A program made the translations under genes and the position numbers. From contig BDGG01000001.1 in NCBI GenBank assembly GCA_001949185.1, forward strand, positions 4,456,629 to 4,520,628: a stretch of 64,000 nucleotides of DNA. Direction: 5' to 3'. The notes beneath the pieces were generated by a model that saw only the letters and a program-made list of their open reading frames with translations, searched no databases and was not told the origin of the DNA. Within the stretch, counting starts at the first letter, position 1. Every line of letters begins with the position of its first letter. Shown here in pieces: positions 35,764 through 48,152 of this stretch. Origin of the DNA: Ramazzottius varieornatus (lineage: Eukaryota > Tardigrada > Eutardigrada > Parachela > Ramazzottiidae).

Positions 35764-38169
35764 ATGTCGGACGAGACGATGGATCATGACGGCGACACGG
35801 GAACACAAAGCCAAGGAGGAGGCTTTGAATGGGCAGTGCCCGAAGACGAGTTGGACTTCGAGGACAGCGGCAACGATGACTTCGGCGGTCGAGACAGCCT
35901 TATCTACGCCGTCGACTTTTCCCACAAGATGTTCGAAGTCTGTAAGCCAAAGAAAGCTGGAGACAAACCCCGAACGGCTCTATACACAGCTGTACAGGTA
36001 AGCTAACTGCTAACACTAATGGAACGAGTGAATAACGAAGGCTTGTGTCTCATAGGCGATTCGAGAAGCCGTCATCAGTCGAATCTATCGAAGCGAGCAA
36101 GACTTCCTGGCCATCATCTTCTACAACGTTTCCATAAGCCGTGGTACGAGTTTCAAGCACATCAACGTCGTGGACGACGTCCAGCGTCCAGGAGCCGAAG
36201 TGGTCAAGAAGCTGAACAACTTGCTGAACATGAGCGCGGACGAGCTGATAGCGGAGTTTGGCGTCACCAACAACTGCTCCATTGGCGATCTCTTATGGGC
36301 CTGCAACTCGCTCTTCTCCACCATCTCCCAGAAGCTCTTCAGCAAACGTGTTCAGATCTTCACGGCGAACGATGATCCACACAAGGGAAATCGCCAGTAT
36401 GTACTCTCGATTGTTTATCAGTTTATGCGAAATACTATGTCTGCAACTAGCGAATAATTATTTTGAGCACCTGCCTACATCAACCTTTATATTGGTCAAC
36501 GTGATCGTGTATGCAGGTTCATGCTCAGCGATTGTTTTGTGGATGTTTGTCTTATAGGTCGATCAACTTTGCCAAGCAGAAAGCCACCGATATCTGGGAG
36601 AACGGCATCTCCATCACAGTTTTCGCCATGGATCTTCCCGATCATACCTTCGATCAGACCAAGTTTTGGGACTTAATCATGATCGCTGGTGATGATGAAG
36701 ACCAACGAGTGGCCCAGCTCGGAGACTGGGAAGACTTGACCAGCGCAGTCCGTCGTAAAGACCACGCCAAACGAGCCATGGCGCGTATTCCTATAGTCCT
36801 AGGTGACGGTCTCGAACTAAGCGTCAGTGTGTACACGCTAGTCCGCACAGCTACCAAAGCAGCTCCCGTCAAACTCCACAGTGGCTCTAATGAGACAGTA
36901 CAGGCGGAGACCACCAGCATGGAAGAACAAGGGGCGACCATCCTAATGCCTACTGACTTTAAGAAATATATGTCCTTCGCTGGTCGGAATCTGTATTTCA
37001 GTCTGGAGGAAGTTGATGAGATGAAGAGGTTTGGGACACAAGGGCTGAAAGTCATTGCTTTCAAGAGTTTAGACTTCCTCAAAGAGAAGCATCACATTAG
37101 GCCAGCACAGTTCATCTACCCGGATGAGCATTCGGTTCGAGGGTCTTCGAAGCTCTTCATAGCTTTGCTGATGAAGTGTCTCGATAAGAAAGTCATGGCG
37201 CTTTGTCAGTACATTCCACGAGAGAATATCGCCCCAAAGTACGTGGGCTTGGTTCCGCAGGAAGAAGAGCTGAGTGAAGATGGAACACAGATCGTTCCAC
37301 CGGGCTTCCATATAGTCTTCTTCCCCTTCGCTGATGACTTCCGATCGAACTTGCCGAAACCGACAGACGCACCCGTTGCAGAAACAGAAGCGATCGAGAA
37401 AGCTCGGGTATGTTTTTTAAAAAAATTTGATATTTGGGATATCCGCAAATCGGTTCACTCAGACCGCTTTCCCAAGTAGCACACGCTCTCAACCGATAAC
37501 CGTCGAAACATGCGCCACTTGAGTCAGTGAAATCATCTCCATGTCTTACTTTAATTTCGCTTGGCAATGCATTCGCGAGTTTTCCTGAAACTAGAAAGTT
37601 TATTTTTGCGGTTTTAGGAATTGTTGAAGAAGCTAAAGTTTTCCTACAATCCAGAAAACTTTTCGAATCCGGTGCTGCAGACTCATCTGAAGAACATCGA
37701 AGCACTCGCCTTACAGCTGGAAGTGGATGACGAGGGAGGGGTAAAGGTGGAGGACTTCACGGAGCCAAAGACCAAAGCCATGGAGAAACGAGCGGGCAAG
37801 GTGATGCAAGAGCTCGTGGATCTCGTCTACCCCAATGGATATGATCCCCTTAAGGCTGCTGGACCCAAGAAGCGCACCTACGAACCCAAAGAAAAAAAAG
37901 CGCCGGTAAAGAAGAAAGGTCCGGCTAGTGGGGAGGGTGACGGAGGTGGCGATGCTGACATCGCGGAAGCAGCTGAGAACGGCACGCTGAAGAAGCTGAC
38001 TATCCCAGTTCTCAAGGCCGTATGTCGTTTCAGTGCTCGCATTTCTTATCGAACGATTGACAATTTTTTCGTTTTGCAGTACTGTCAGAAGCACAAGATC
38101 AAACCGGAAGGCAGCAAGAAGGATGACTTGATCGGAGCCATCGAGACACATCTGGCCGGAAATGACTGA
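35764..38169 (+). CDS. XRCC6: Ku70, DNA end-binding subunit of the NHEJ Ku heterodimer
   Basis: Ku70 pairs with Ku80 to encircle broken DNA ends and start non-homologous end joining. Five exons (35764-35997, 36056-36396, 36558-37407, 37618-38019, 38080-38169) give 638 residues (human 609). An acidic N-terminus is followed by the vWA-like domain (DSLIYAVDFSHKMFE, TALYTAVQ, FLAIIFYNVS), the central beta-barrel (PIVLGDGLELSVSVYTLV, YMSFAGRNLYFSLEEVDEMK, HIRPAQFIYPDE, PPGFHIVFFPFADDFR) and the helical arm (ELLKKLKFSYNPENFSNPVL). The C-terminal SAP DNA-binding domain is TLKKLTIPVLKAYCQKHKIK to the end. The linker before it is Lys/Pro-rich. Introns 2 and 4 contain repeats. The ATG lies 18 bases after a likely 5' UTR splice acceptor. 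Confidence 0.96.
36465..36527. repeat. family C inverted repeat in Ku70 intron 2
   Basis: GAGCACCTGCCTACAT (36465-36480) is mirrored by TGTATGCAGGTTCATGCTC (about 36509-36527). It shares the CACCTGC(A)TAC core seen in the introns of the UPF1-like/REXO gene. Confidence 0.65.
37471..37525. repeat. family A MITE, copy in Ku70 intron 4
   Basis: CCCAAGTAGCACAC and TGCGCCACTTGAG flank about 26 bases. It lies in the intron between the Ku70 barrel and arm exons. The left stem has two changes from the family consensus. Confidence 0.78.
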
Positions 38170-38536
38170 TTCCTTTACATTTTCGAGATGAAAATAGTAC
38201 TACTGCACAAGCTTTCTCTATCACGTATTCTATTTTTATCGACAAACTTTTTCTTATTTTGCGAAAATTTTTTTTTTGTGGGTTGTAAACAAAGATCTAC
38301 AAAAAAAAGTAAAATAGATCAGTGTCAAGGTTTCTGAGTGGATATAATACCGAATAATAAAAAATAAAAAAGACTGCAACTTTTCTCCGCCTTGTCCATA
38401 GGAAACATTACAGTAAAATGAATAAAAAATAGCTGAATACAGAAAGGAACAAAGGAGGGCTCGCGTCAAACCCGGAAGACGAATAAAAAGACCAGCTATT
38501 AGAACTCCTTTTTCATTTGGCACCAAAGAGAAATTA

Positions 38537-41500
38537 CTAACATTCTACATCCAAAGGCAGCTCTTCGAACCGATGTCCGGTGCGAACTCGGCAAGTCATT
38601 GCTGTATTTTGTGCGATCAAAGCTTGACGTTCCCTGTCCACGTACAGCTCGGCTATCTCCATGCAGGCTGCGGCATCAGCCAGGCTGTCATGCCCTTGAA
38701 CACCTCTGTCCATAGTGCGCTTTAGATTCTTCGAAACCAGTTCCGCCAGACCTGAAACGTGAGCAAACTTCATTATAAAAGAAAACCCGTGCTTTGGTTT
38801 GCTGTACAGAGAGCGAGGAACTCAGTGAACAAAATGCAATCGTCTTTCGATCACCTGCATACGCGTAGATGTACCAATACCTGGGCAAAAGAGTACGCTG
38901 GTGCTTGGAAGAGGTTTTCCAAGCACCTGCATACATCGAGCCGTACTTCAATACAAATAACGTTGTATGCGGGTGAATGAAAGGCGAGCTCGTTCCTTAC
39001 CATCCTTTCAAACACCATCAACAATTGAATTCTCACCTGGGATGTAGGTCCCTTCCATGAACATGACCGTAGTGTCAACCACATGCATGTGAATCAGTCT
39101 CAGCGCCAGCAGATCGTAATGCAGGGAATGTCCAATCAGCAGCGTGTCTTTATGGATGATCGGTCCCAGAAGATCCGTGTGGACCTCTTCAAGACTCTTC
39201 GCTCGTACATTCATTACATCAGCCTCGGTCACACCACTGTGCCGCGTAATGTAATCAAGGACTTTTCCTTCCGGGCGGACGAAACGATCATACACCTTCG
39301 TCAACGTTCGGTCCACAACCGACACTCGCGCAACCTCGTAGCCCTTCTCCGTGAAGATCATCTCGCAATCGAGAGCTAGAACCCTCATTTTCCACGCGCG
39401 TTCCAGTGCTTTTCCTACAGGCTCCACTCTGTGGGTGCTTCGGAAAGCGTTCATGCCGCTGTATGCTCGGCTGACGTGCCCTGGAGCTGTGGCATCGGTA
39501 CAACCGTAAGAACGCATTCGTCCTTTGCAGCACGTGTAAACGTTGCTCTGCAAACGTGTGTCGAAGAACTTGTCGCCAGCGTGGTCTTTGTAGGAACATT
39601 CATTCCGGATGGAGTACGAGCCGTCGGGCTCCACGCCGTAGTATTCGGTGCATCGGTCGCACAGGCGCAGCTGGTGAGCGATTTGGAACTCTTTGACTTG
39701 ATGCGAGTAGGCGACGTAGTGGTGATCGCCCACCGAAGTCTTCCCGGCCAAATCTGCGAAGAAAAAATTCACGGTGGAAAGCCGAATCACTTTCCGTAGT
39801 ACATATTAGACACGAGGAAAGAATTCGGACAGTGTGATCACTACTGCAGGCCGGCAAACAGAAGTACGAACGTTGCATACACCTGCATACGAATAGCCCA
39901 TTTTTAATGTACGGCTGACCGTCTGCAGATTTGTGCAAGACTCCACTACGATTTCCAAAAGTGTTTCGGACGACGGCATTATAGAGACTCACTGGACTTC
40001 TTGCGGAAAATCAGCGGGTATCCACAATACTTCAGCTGCGGATACTTCAGCACATGTTTCTCCAAGGCTCTGTACAAGTCGACGTTTCTTATCCCCTGAG
40101 ACATCTTGAGGAAGTTCTTGGCCAGCGTAACTTCGTCCTGTCTTTTCTCTTTCAAGACGTCAACCCAAGACTCCGGCGGTCCCTCAGACAGCGGCTCTAC
40201 CACGATCGAACCCTCCTCCTGGACGTTGCGGAAGACCAACCTCGGAATGGTACTCAGCAGCTTATCGAAGTCGTCCACGGTTCCTCGATACAGGCTGCAC
40301 TGGTCACACGAGCACTTTTTCCGCAGTCTCTGACAGCGAGCAAGCGACTCCATCGCGTCACCGTAGGAGACTATGGGGTAGTATGACACGAGTCTTTGCC
40401 AGAAGGCGCTGTATTTACTGAGGTACCTCAAGTTCCCGACGATCAGCAGGGCGTCTTTAGCACGGCTCAAAGCGACGTTGACGCGCCGTTGGTCAGTTAG
40501 GAACCCAAGCTGACCATTCTTCTTGCGCATGTTACCCGAACGAACACAGGAAAGAATAATGCACTGCTTTTCTTGTGCTTGAAAGGCGTCCACGGTGTTT
40601 ATGGCCAGTCTCTAAGAGAGAATTTACTATTCAGTGATGCTTCTTCCTAGAAGATGAAATGTTTTGACTTGATACCTTGGAACTCCGCGAACTATGATAA
40701 CTCGACAAGACTGTTTCTCCAAGTGGCGCACTTATTCGGCGTTACTAGCCAAAAGCGCGCGCCACTTGAAAAAACGATCTTGCCAAACTTGTTTGCCCAA
40801 GTCGCAATCTACTCAAAAATGATCATGCAAGAATGAAAACCTGAAATTTATAACACTTTGTCACTTTTAAGAAGAGATTTCGTGAGTGTACCTTCAGGAC
40901 TTCTGTGGGGAGGCAGGTATGGTTTTGCAGGATCTTGCGTATCTGAGCCGCCTGTCCTTTGTAAAATGTGATCACACCAATGTCCTCAGCGCTGATGCCA
41001 TTCCGGAGCAGGTTGATAACTAGGAAGCAGACCGTAATGGCTTCTTGGACGTTCAAGCTGGAAGCTCCATCGGCGGCGACCTCGTGAAAGCTGGAGGTGT
41101 GAATGGCCAAGGTCGCCAAGTTGGTCATCTTTCCATCTATGTCCACCCTTTGGAAAAACACTGCACTTTCTGCAATACAATGATCAGCTTAGAAAATATC
41201 CAATTGAATATTCCAGAAACAAATTTAGTTACTTTTCGCGTTGGGAGACATGCAGTGAGCCTCGAAGCCGTAAACCACTTCGGCCAACGGTTTCCATATG
41301 GAGGGATGCATGCGGTACTGGGTTTGTAACGTGCAGGACATGATGGAAGTATCGTTCATAGACAAAAGGCGTTCGAACAAGGAAAGCTCCAGGTTAGAAG
41401 ATTTTAGCAGTCGCATGAGGACAGCTACTCCAAGTTGCTTGTCATCACCCACCATCACAACCTTCCGGCAACCTTTCGTTATGGCGATTAGTGCGTCTGC

Positions 41501-44489
41501 CTCGCTCGCTTGCGTGGCTTCGTCGATAATCACCGTCCCGAACTTGACCTTCTTCAGGTTAAAACATCCGGCGCTCTGAAAAAAGAGCACATGCGGTTAG
41601 CGAATGTGAAATAGTAGCTCGGCTAGTAAATTCGATAAGATTGTTTCAGCGAGTGGTGCATGCTTTCGACCGGTAACACTAAAAATGTGCCCCCGTTGGG
41701 GAAACAATCTTATCGAGTCTGTTTGTCGAGCTCCCAAATACTGATGTTGATTGAATTCACCAACAGTTATCCTTATCTTGTTTCTGGATATTTTTCAGAA
41801 AAATGGTTCGACGAAGCAGAACTCACGTTGCAAGTGCAGCAGATGATGTGGCTCGATTTGATGATGGACATGATGGTTTCTTCGACGAGTTCGGAGCTAC
41901 ACTCTTCCTTGTAATTCTTGCCCAGCTGTTTCTGGACCTTGTGGTCCAACGTAAGGGCCAGTAGCTCGTCAGAAAGATCTTCTGGGGCCACTGACTTGGA
42001 GATGATCCGGGTGACTCTGTCGTTACCGCATTCTCTCGCAAACTGCAGAGTTAAATGGTCAGTGGCCTTGTTGCTGTTCGCGCAGCATAGAATAGGATCG
42101 GATTCCTTTAGCTCTCGAAGAAGTAGCTGCTGAACCAACGTCACAAGCACCTTAGTCTTCCCGGTCCCTGCTGGACCCTAAAAGAATTATATCCTACGTT
42201 CAAATCGTGGTTCGGTGTATTGGAGAGATCGGCAAACAAACTCGAACGGATCGGTGTCCCAAGTGGCGGGTACTTCAAGCCAAAATGACTGAAAAAGTGC
42301 GCCACTTGGAACGATCTGATCGAGTTTGTTAACCGAACTCCCGCTCATTAGATATCTCGCAAAAATATGTTCAGTTTTATAGGTTACTTTCGCAGTAGAA
42401 ATCTTCTGTCATGTTTCAATTGGCTATATCGTCGTACCTTGATCAGGCACAGATTTGAGTGTAAGGCCAAGTTCACCGCTTCCGCCTGTTCTTCATCCAG
42501 TCCGTGTAGCTCCAGTTCTTTACATTCCCTCTGTTTCATGAAGTGCCGGTCTCTCGCTTGATTCTGACCACCAAGTATCTTGCGCTTGAGTTCGCCACTG
42601 ATGTAGTCGGTCTTTCCCCGGAAGCGCGCCAGTGCATTGAGACGTCGCGTATGAGCGATGTCGTCACTGCAGACCTCCACCGACACGCTACCGCACAAGT
42701 GCTCTTGTCTGAGAGGTTTGTCTCGGAATGACACCACCACAGAGAAAACGGCTCTGGAAGCACTCCGGCCGTCGACAAACTTCTCTTTCTTCTTGCCTTT
42801 CTTGACTTTGGCCCCAAGTAACGCCCACTTCCGTTTGGATGATTCAGAGCTGAGGTTACCTTCGAGTTCTTCCATGTCGTTAACGAACGCTCGGTACGGC
42901 ACGACTGCGCCGTGTCGTTCCACATACACCGTTACCACTGCACCTAAGTGAACGACCAAAACGGTTCCATCTGGAAAGAATTTATGAGAACGAGAACCTC
43001 GGCAAACAAGGTCTTCGCGAATTTCACGAACCTACATACGTCTTAAGAATAGGAAATATGACTACTGCTGTGTGCAGGTGCGTAAAACTTCAGCAACTGA
43101 TGGACCTGCATACTTTCCGACTGGAAACAATATGTGTAACAATGTATGCAGGTGTGTGAAAATTCTAGCAATCTCTCTTTTCCGACCTTTCGGTACGAGT
43201 ACCTTTGCGGAATTTTGTGCGGTCGATTTCGGCGTCTGTAGCGAACTTGATGCTTTCCACCATTGCGGTAGGCGGAACATTGGGGTCTACATAGACCGTG
43301 ACGTCCTCCATGAAGGGCAAGGACAAGCAGTCCACCGCTTCCGACAGCCACTGCAAACGCTCCAGCTCCACAAAGTGCTGACTGTATTCTTCTTCGTTTT
43401 TGAAGTAGGTCTTGCGCGGTGGAATGTGCTGACGGTAGTCATCCTTCAAAACAAAATGATCGGTCATCAATGAAGGACTCCACTGGAATATTCTTTATTC
43501 ACTAAAACCAACGTAACATAATTACTGTATTTTTTCTAATATACGAATATACTGTATTCCCTCGATGGTTTCGCGAATCACGTGACGGTCAACGTAAATA
43601 TTACCCGGCGGGGATGGAAATGCCTGTGTCTTCAATCAACGTTACTGCCAATCAAGTTCCGTGATGGGCGACAATCAGACAATCAGTGATGTCAGTGCGG
43701 GTGTAGTTTACTGGCGTGATGACGTACTTCGCGAAACCATCGAGGCAATACAGTACTGCAATTCACACCTGGAGTCCTCGGATGCCCAGCTCTTCTCCAA
43801 TCCACTTCTTGGCTTCTCTGGTCACCTGATACTTGGTGATCTTCAAGGAGCTTTCTGCACAAAGGGAGACCGGTACGAAGCTGTCGCTGACACAGCAAGC
43901 TAGAATGTCATGGTGACAGTCGATGACAGGCTTCCAGTCGGCTGCGTTGTAGCTCTTCTGAGACAAAGCGCAGGTCCGACAGAAGACCACTCCAGGTACA
44001 ACATTGCTGGTAGTTTTCCGGGTTTTCAGCTGCTCGTACAGGTCGAAGACATTCGGCTCGTCGCACTTGTGGCAAATGACAGAGAAAACTTTCGGTTGGT
44101 TTTTTTGACGGACGGCGATCTTGCGGTGATCCGCCATATGAAGATGGCTCAGGATATGACTGACAAACAAGTTCTCTACTGTTAGCTTCGAATGCCCAGT
44201 CATTCTTGAGGCGTGCAGAACTAATGCTGTTCCGTATTATACGTGCAAAAAAACAAGTACAAACCTCTCTTTGTGTTGGACACTTTCTTCTTCCGAGTTG
44301 CCATTGCAAAACCAGAGATTGCAGTCCTCCTGGACACATTGCACCAAACATCCAGTGTCCTTCGACTGGCAAAATCTGTAAGCAAATACGGTTTATAATC
44401 TTGTCCTCCATGAGTGCATGACAAACGGAAACCAAATTGACGTTTTAAGCGAAGTGAACTGTAACTTACCCGCACTGCGGGGAGGACAT
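38537..44489 (-). CDS. UPF1-type CH domain and SF1 helicase joined to a REXO-type DEDDh 3'-5' exonuclease
   Basis: Eleven exons join in phase to 1,300 residues: 44489-44470, 44375-44265, 44204-43769, 43482-43203, 42970-42438, 42177-41827, 41575-41233, 41169-40892, 40611-39993, 39753-39037, 38751-38537. Residues 1-185 are a Cys/His-rich (CH) domain like UPF1's (CGFCQSKDTGCLVQCV, LWFCNG, CHKC, FCRTCA, DCHHD). The helicase has GPAGTGKT at 461-468, DEAT at 595-598, GDDKQLG, QYRMHP and LSRAKDALLIVGN. From about 991 come a REXO-type Cys-rich module (RLCDRCTEYY, YTCCKG) and the exonuclease: ALDCEM with D1119/E1121, GHSLHYD with D1204, GHDSLADAAAC with H1250/D1255. All catalytic residues are present. 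Exon 9 ends TCC A|GTGAGT and joins exon 10 in phase (AAT). The alternative is two genes, the helicase stopping at 39979-39981 and an exonuclease starting at ATG 39977. RNA surveillance or decay is inferred. Confidence 0.82.
38850..38945. repeat. family C repeat with nested hairpin, last intron of the helicase-exonuclease gene
   Basis: Two CACCTGCATAC motifs (38852 and 38924) in direct orientation flank a hairpin, GTGCTTGGAA...TTTTCCAAGCAC (38901-38926). It lies between the two exonuclease exons. Confidence 0.65.
39868..39905. repeat. family C motif in intron 9 of the helicase-exonuclease gene
   Basis: GCATACACCTGCATACGAATAG around 39875 repeats the CACCTGCATAC core. It sits in the intron that separates the helicase and exonuclease parts. 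Confidence 0.5.
40675..40800. repeat. family A MITE, intron 8 of the helicase-exonuclease gene
   Basis: Core CCAAGTGGCGCAC on the left and GCGCGCCACTTG on the right. The outer arms contain CTCGACAAGACTG and AACGATCTTGCC, continuing the palindrome. Confidence 0.85.
41614..41733. repeat. family A MITE, intron 6 of the helicase-exonuclease gene
   Basis: The outer arm TTCGATAAGATTGTTTC is mirrored by GAAACAATCTTATCGAG. The core is diverged (GAGTGGTGCAT, ATGTGCCCCCGTTGG), so this copy looks older. Confidence 0.82.
42222..42342. repeat. family A MITE, intron 5 of the helicase-exonuclease gene
   Basis: GGCAAACAAACTCGAACGGA on the left is mirrored by TCGAGTTTGTTAACCG on the right. The core is CCAAGTGGCGGGTAC and GTGCGCCACTTGG. 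Confidence 0.87.
43070..43165. repeat. family C repeat, intron 4 of the helicase-exonuclease gene
   Basis: Two similar GCAGGTG-GTRAAA-TTC-AGCA stretches (about 43074 and 43147) in direct orientation flank an inverted GACCTGCATAC. Together they form a direct-plus-inverted cluster. Confidence 0.6.
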
Positions 44490-45623
44490 GTTGCTGGAGA
44501 GGGATTCCTCCTGTCTCCTAGAGTGGCCGTCCGTAACCAACTCCGTTTGTAATTGTGCAGCAATCTGCGAAAAACAGGAAGTTGCAAATATTTCGTATGA
44601 AAGAACGATACTTTGCGCGGCCAATGCAGACTGCTAATGATACCGGATCAGAATCTTACTGATGAGAAATCTTTCGATCTTCGCCGGAAGAGAGGAATGG
44701 ATACTGCTTTCTTCTTGCTTTCTCGTCTATGTTTCCTTTCGCGCGAAAGCGACGAAAAGCAGAACAACGGAACAGGCTTTTCGTTGCCTGTTGCGCTCAA
44801 AGTCCACGATAAAGCGAGCGTCTCAAGGGACAAGGGCAGCTGTTTGCTGATGTAGCCTGCGATGATTCGTCCAACAGGGCTATAAGAAATCCGGCACCAA
44901 CAGTGGATGAATAATGGTTCGTTTGACTGATACCGAAGCCGCCATGCCTCTAGCTTGACAGAGCAGAACACTTTCCATCGTTTGTGCTGTCGAAGTGAAA
45001 CAAAAGTGAGATAACACACCACCCGCGCAGCAGGCACACAACCGGCACCGGTGCATGGCACATTCATGACTGCGTAGCGAGACCAAGCGGCCCAGCTTTT
45101 GTCCGAAGAGCTAGGGCGAAGCGGACTCCAGTCTTCTCTATGACAGGCTCAGGCTATGTAGCGAGACGGCGATTTCTGCGGAGTCTTGGCTTCCTGCTGT
45201 GAGGGCAAAATCCACTTTTCGAGGGCTCCCGCAAAGTGGATTTTGGTATTCGGGATTCATCCTAGGCCTGTCCGTGATGGGGCGTGATCCTGCTATTCTT
45301 TTGGCTTCTACGCCTTCTGTCTGGCTGGCGAAGTAGTCCACAAATTCCCGTTTCCTTAGGTGACCACCGCTGCGAAGATCGGTCTGCAGTTGCTGTTGCG
45401 AGTTGCACGAGATACTGCTGATGACCAGGCATCACTCCCGCCGGAGTCGAACCCTTCGGCTGTCACACGGAATTAGAACGGTAAGTGATGTGAGTGTTTC
45501 ATTCTCAATAATTTTGGGTATTCTTATCAGATATGCTATGTACAATCACAAAAAGATTGAAAGTTTGCGAAGTCTCTACGAATAACCTATACAGCAGCAA
45601 ATATGAAAATCCTTCTTTAATGT
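44490..45623. other. intergenic, promoter of the helicase-exonuclease gene and 3' flank of the oxidase
   Basis: A 1.1-kb stretch without recognisable exons. It holds a perfect hairpin at 45207-45244 and two GTAGCGAGAC decamers (about 45074 and 45159). Confidence 0.45.
45207..45244. repeat. 12-bp perfect hairpin
   Basis: AAAATCCACTTT (45207-45218) and AAAGTGGATTTT (45233-45244) with a 14-base G/C-rich loop. It is intergenic; function unknown. Confidence 0.85.

Positions 45624-48152
<2,529 letters not shown>

Noticed and set aside
39879-39977. Separate start for the exonuclease (ATG 39977, MPSSETLLEIVVESC...)
   Set aside because: It can join exon 10 in phase, but it lacks a promoter gap, overlaps the helicase end and runs through a family C repeat. 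The fused reading is preferred; kept as the stated alternative.
44648-45067. 139-codon minus ORF upstream of the helicase-exonuclease gene
   Set aside because: Arg/Lys/Ser composition typical of random frames; starts at a non-conserved site; no homology.
45441-45456. GGTTCGACTCC on the minus strand, a tRNA B-box-like sequence
   Set aside because: The flanking bases do not form a T-stem and no acceptor or anticodon arm could be built upstream; no tRNA gene supported.
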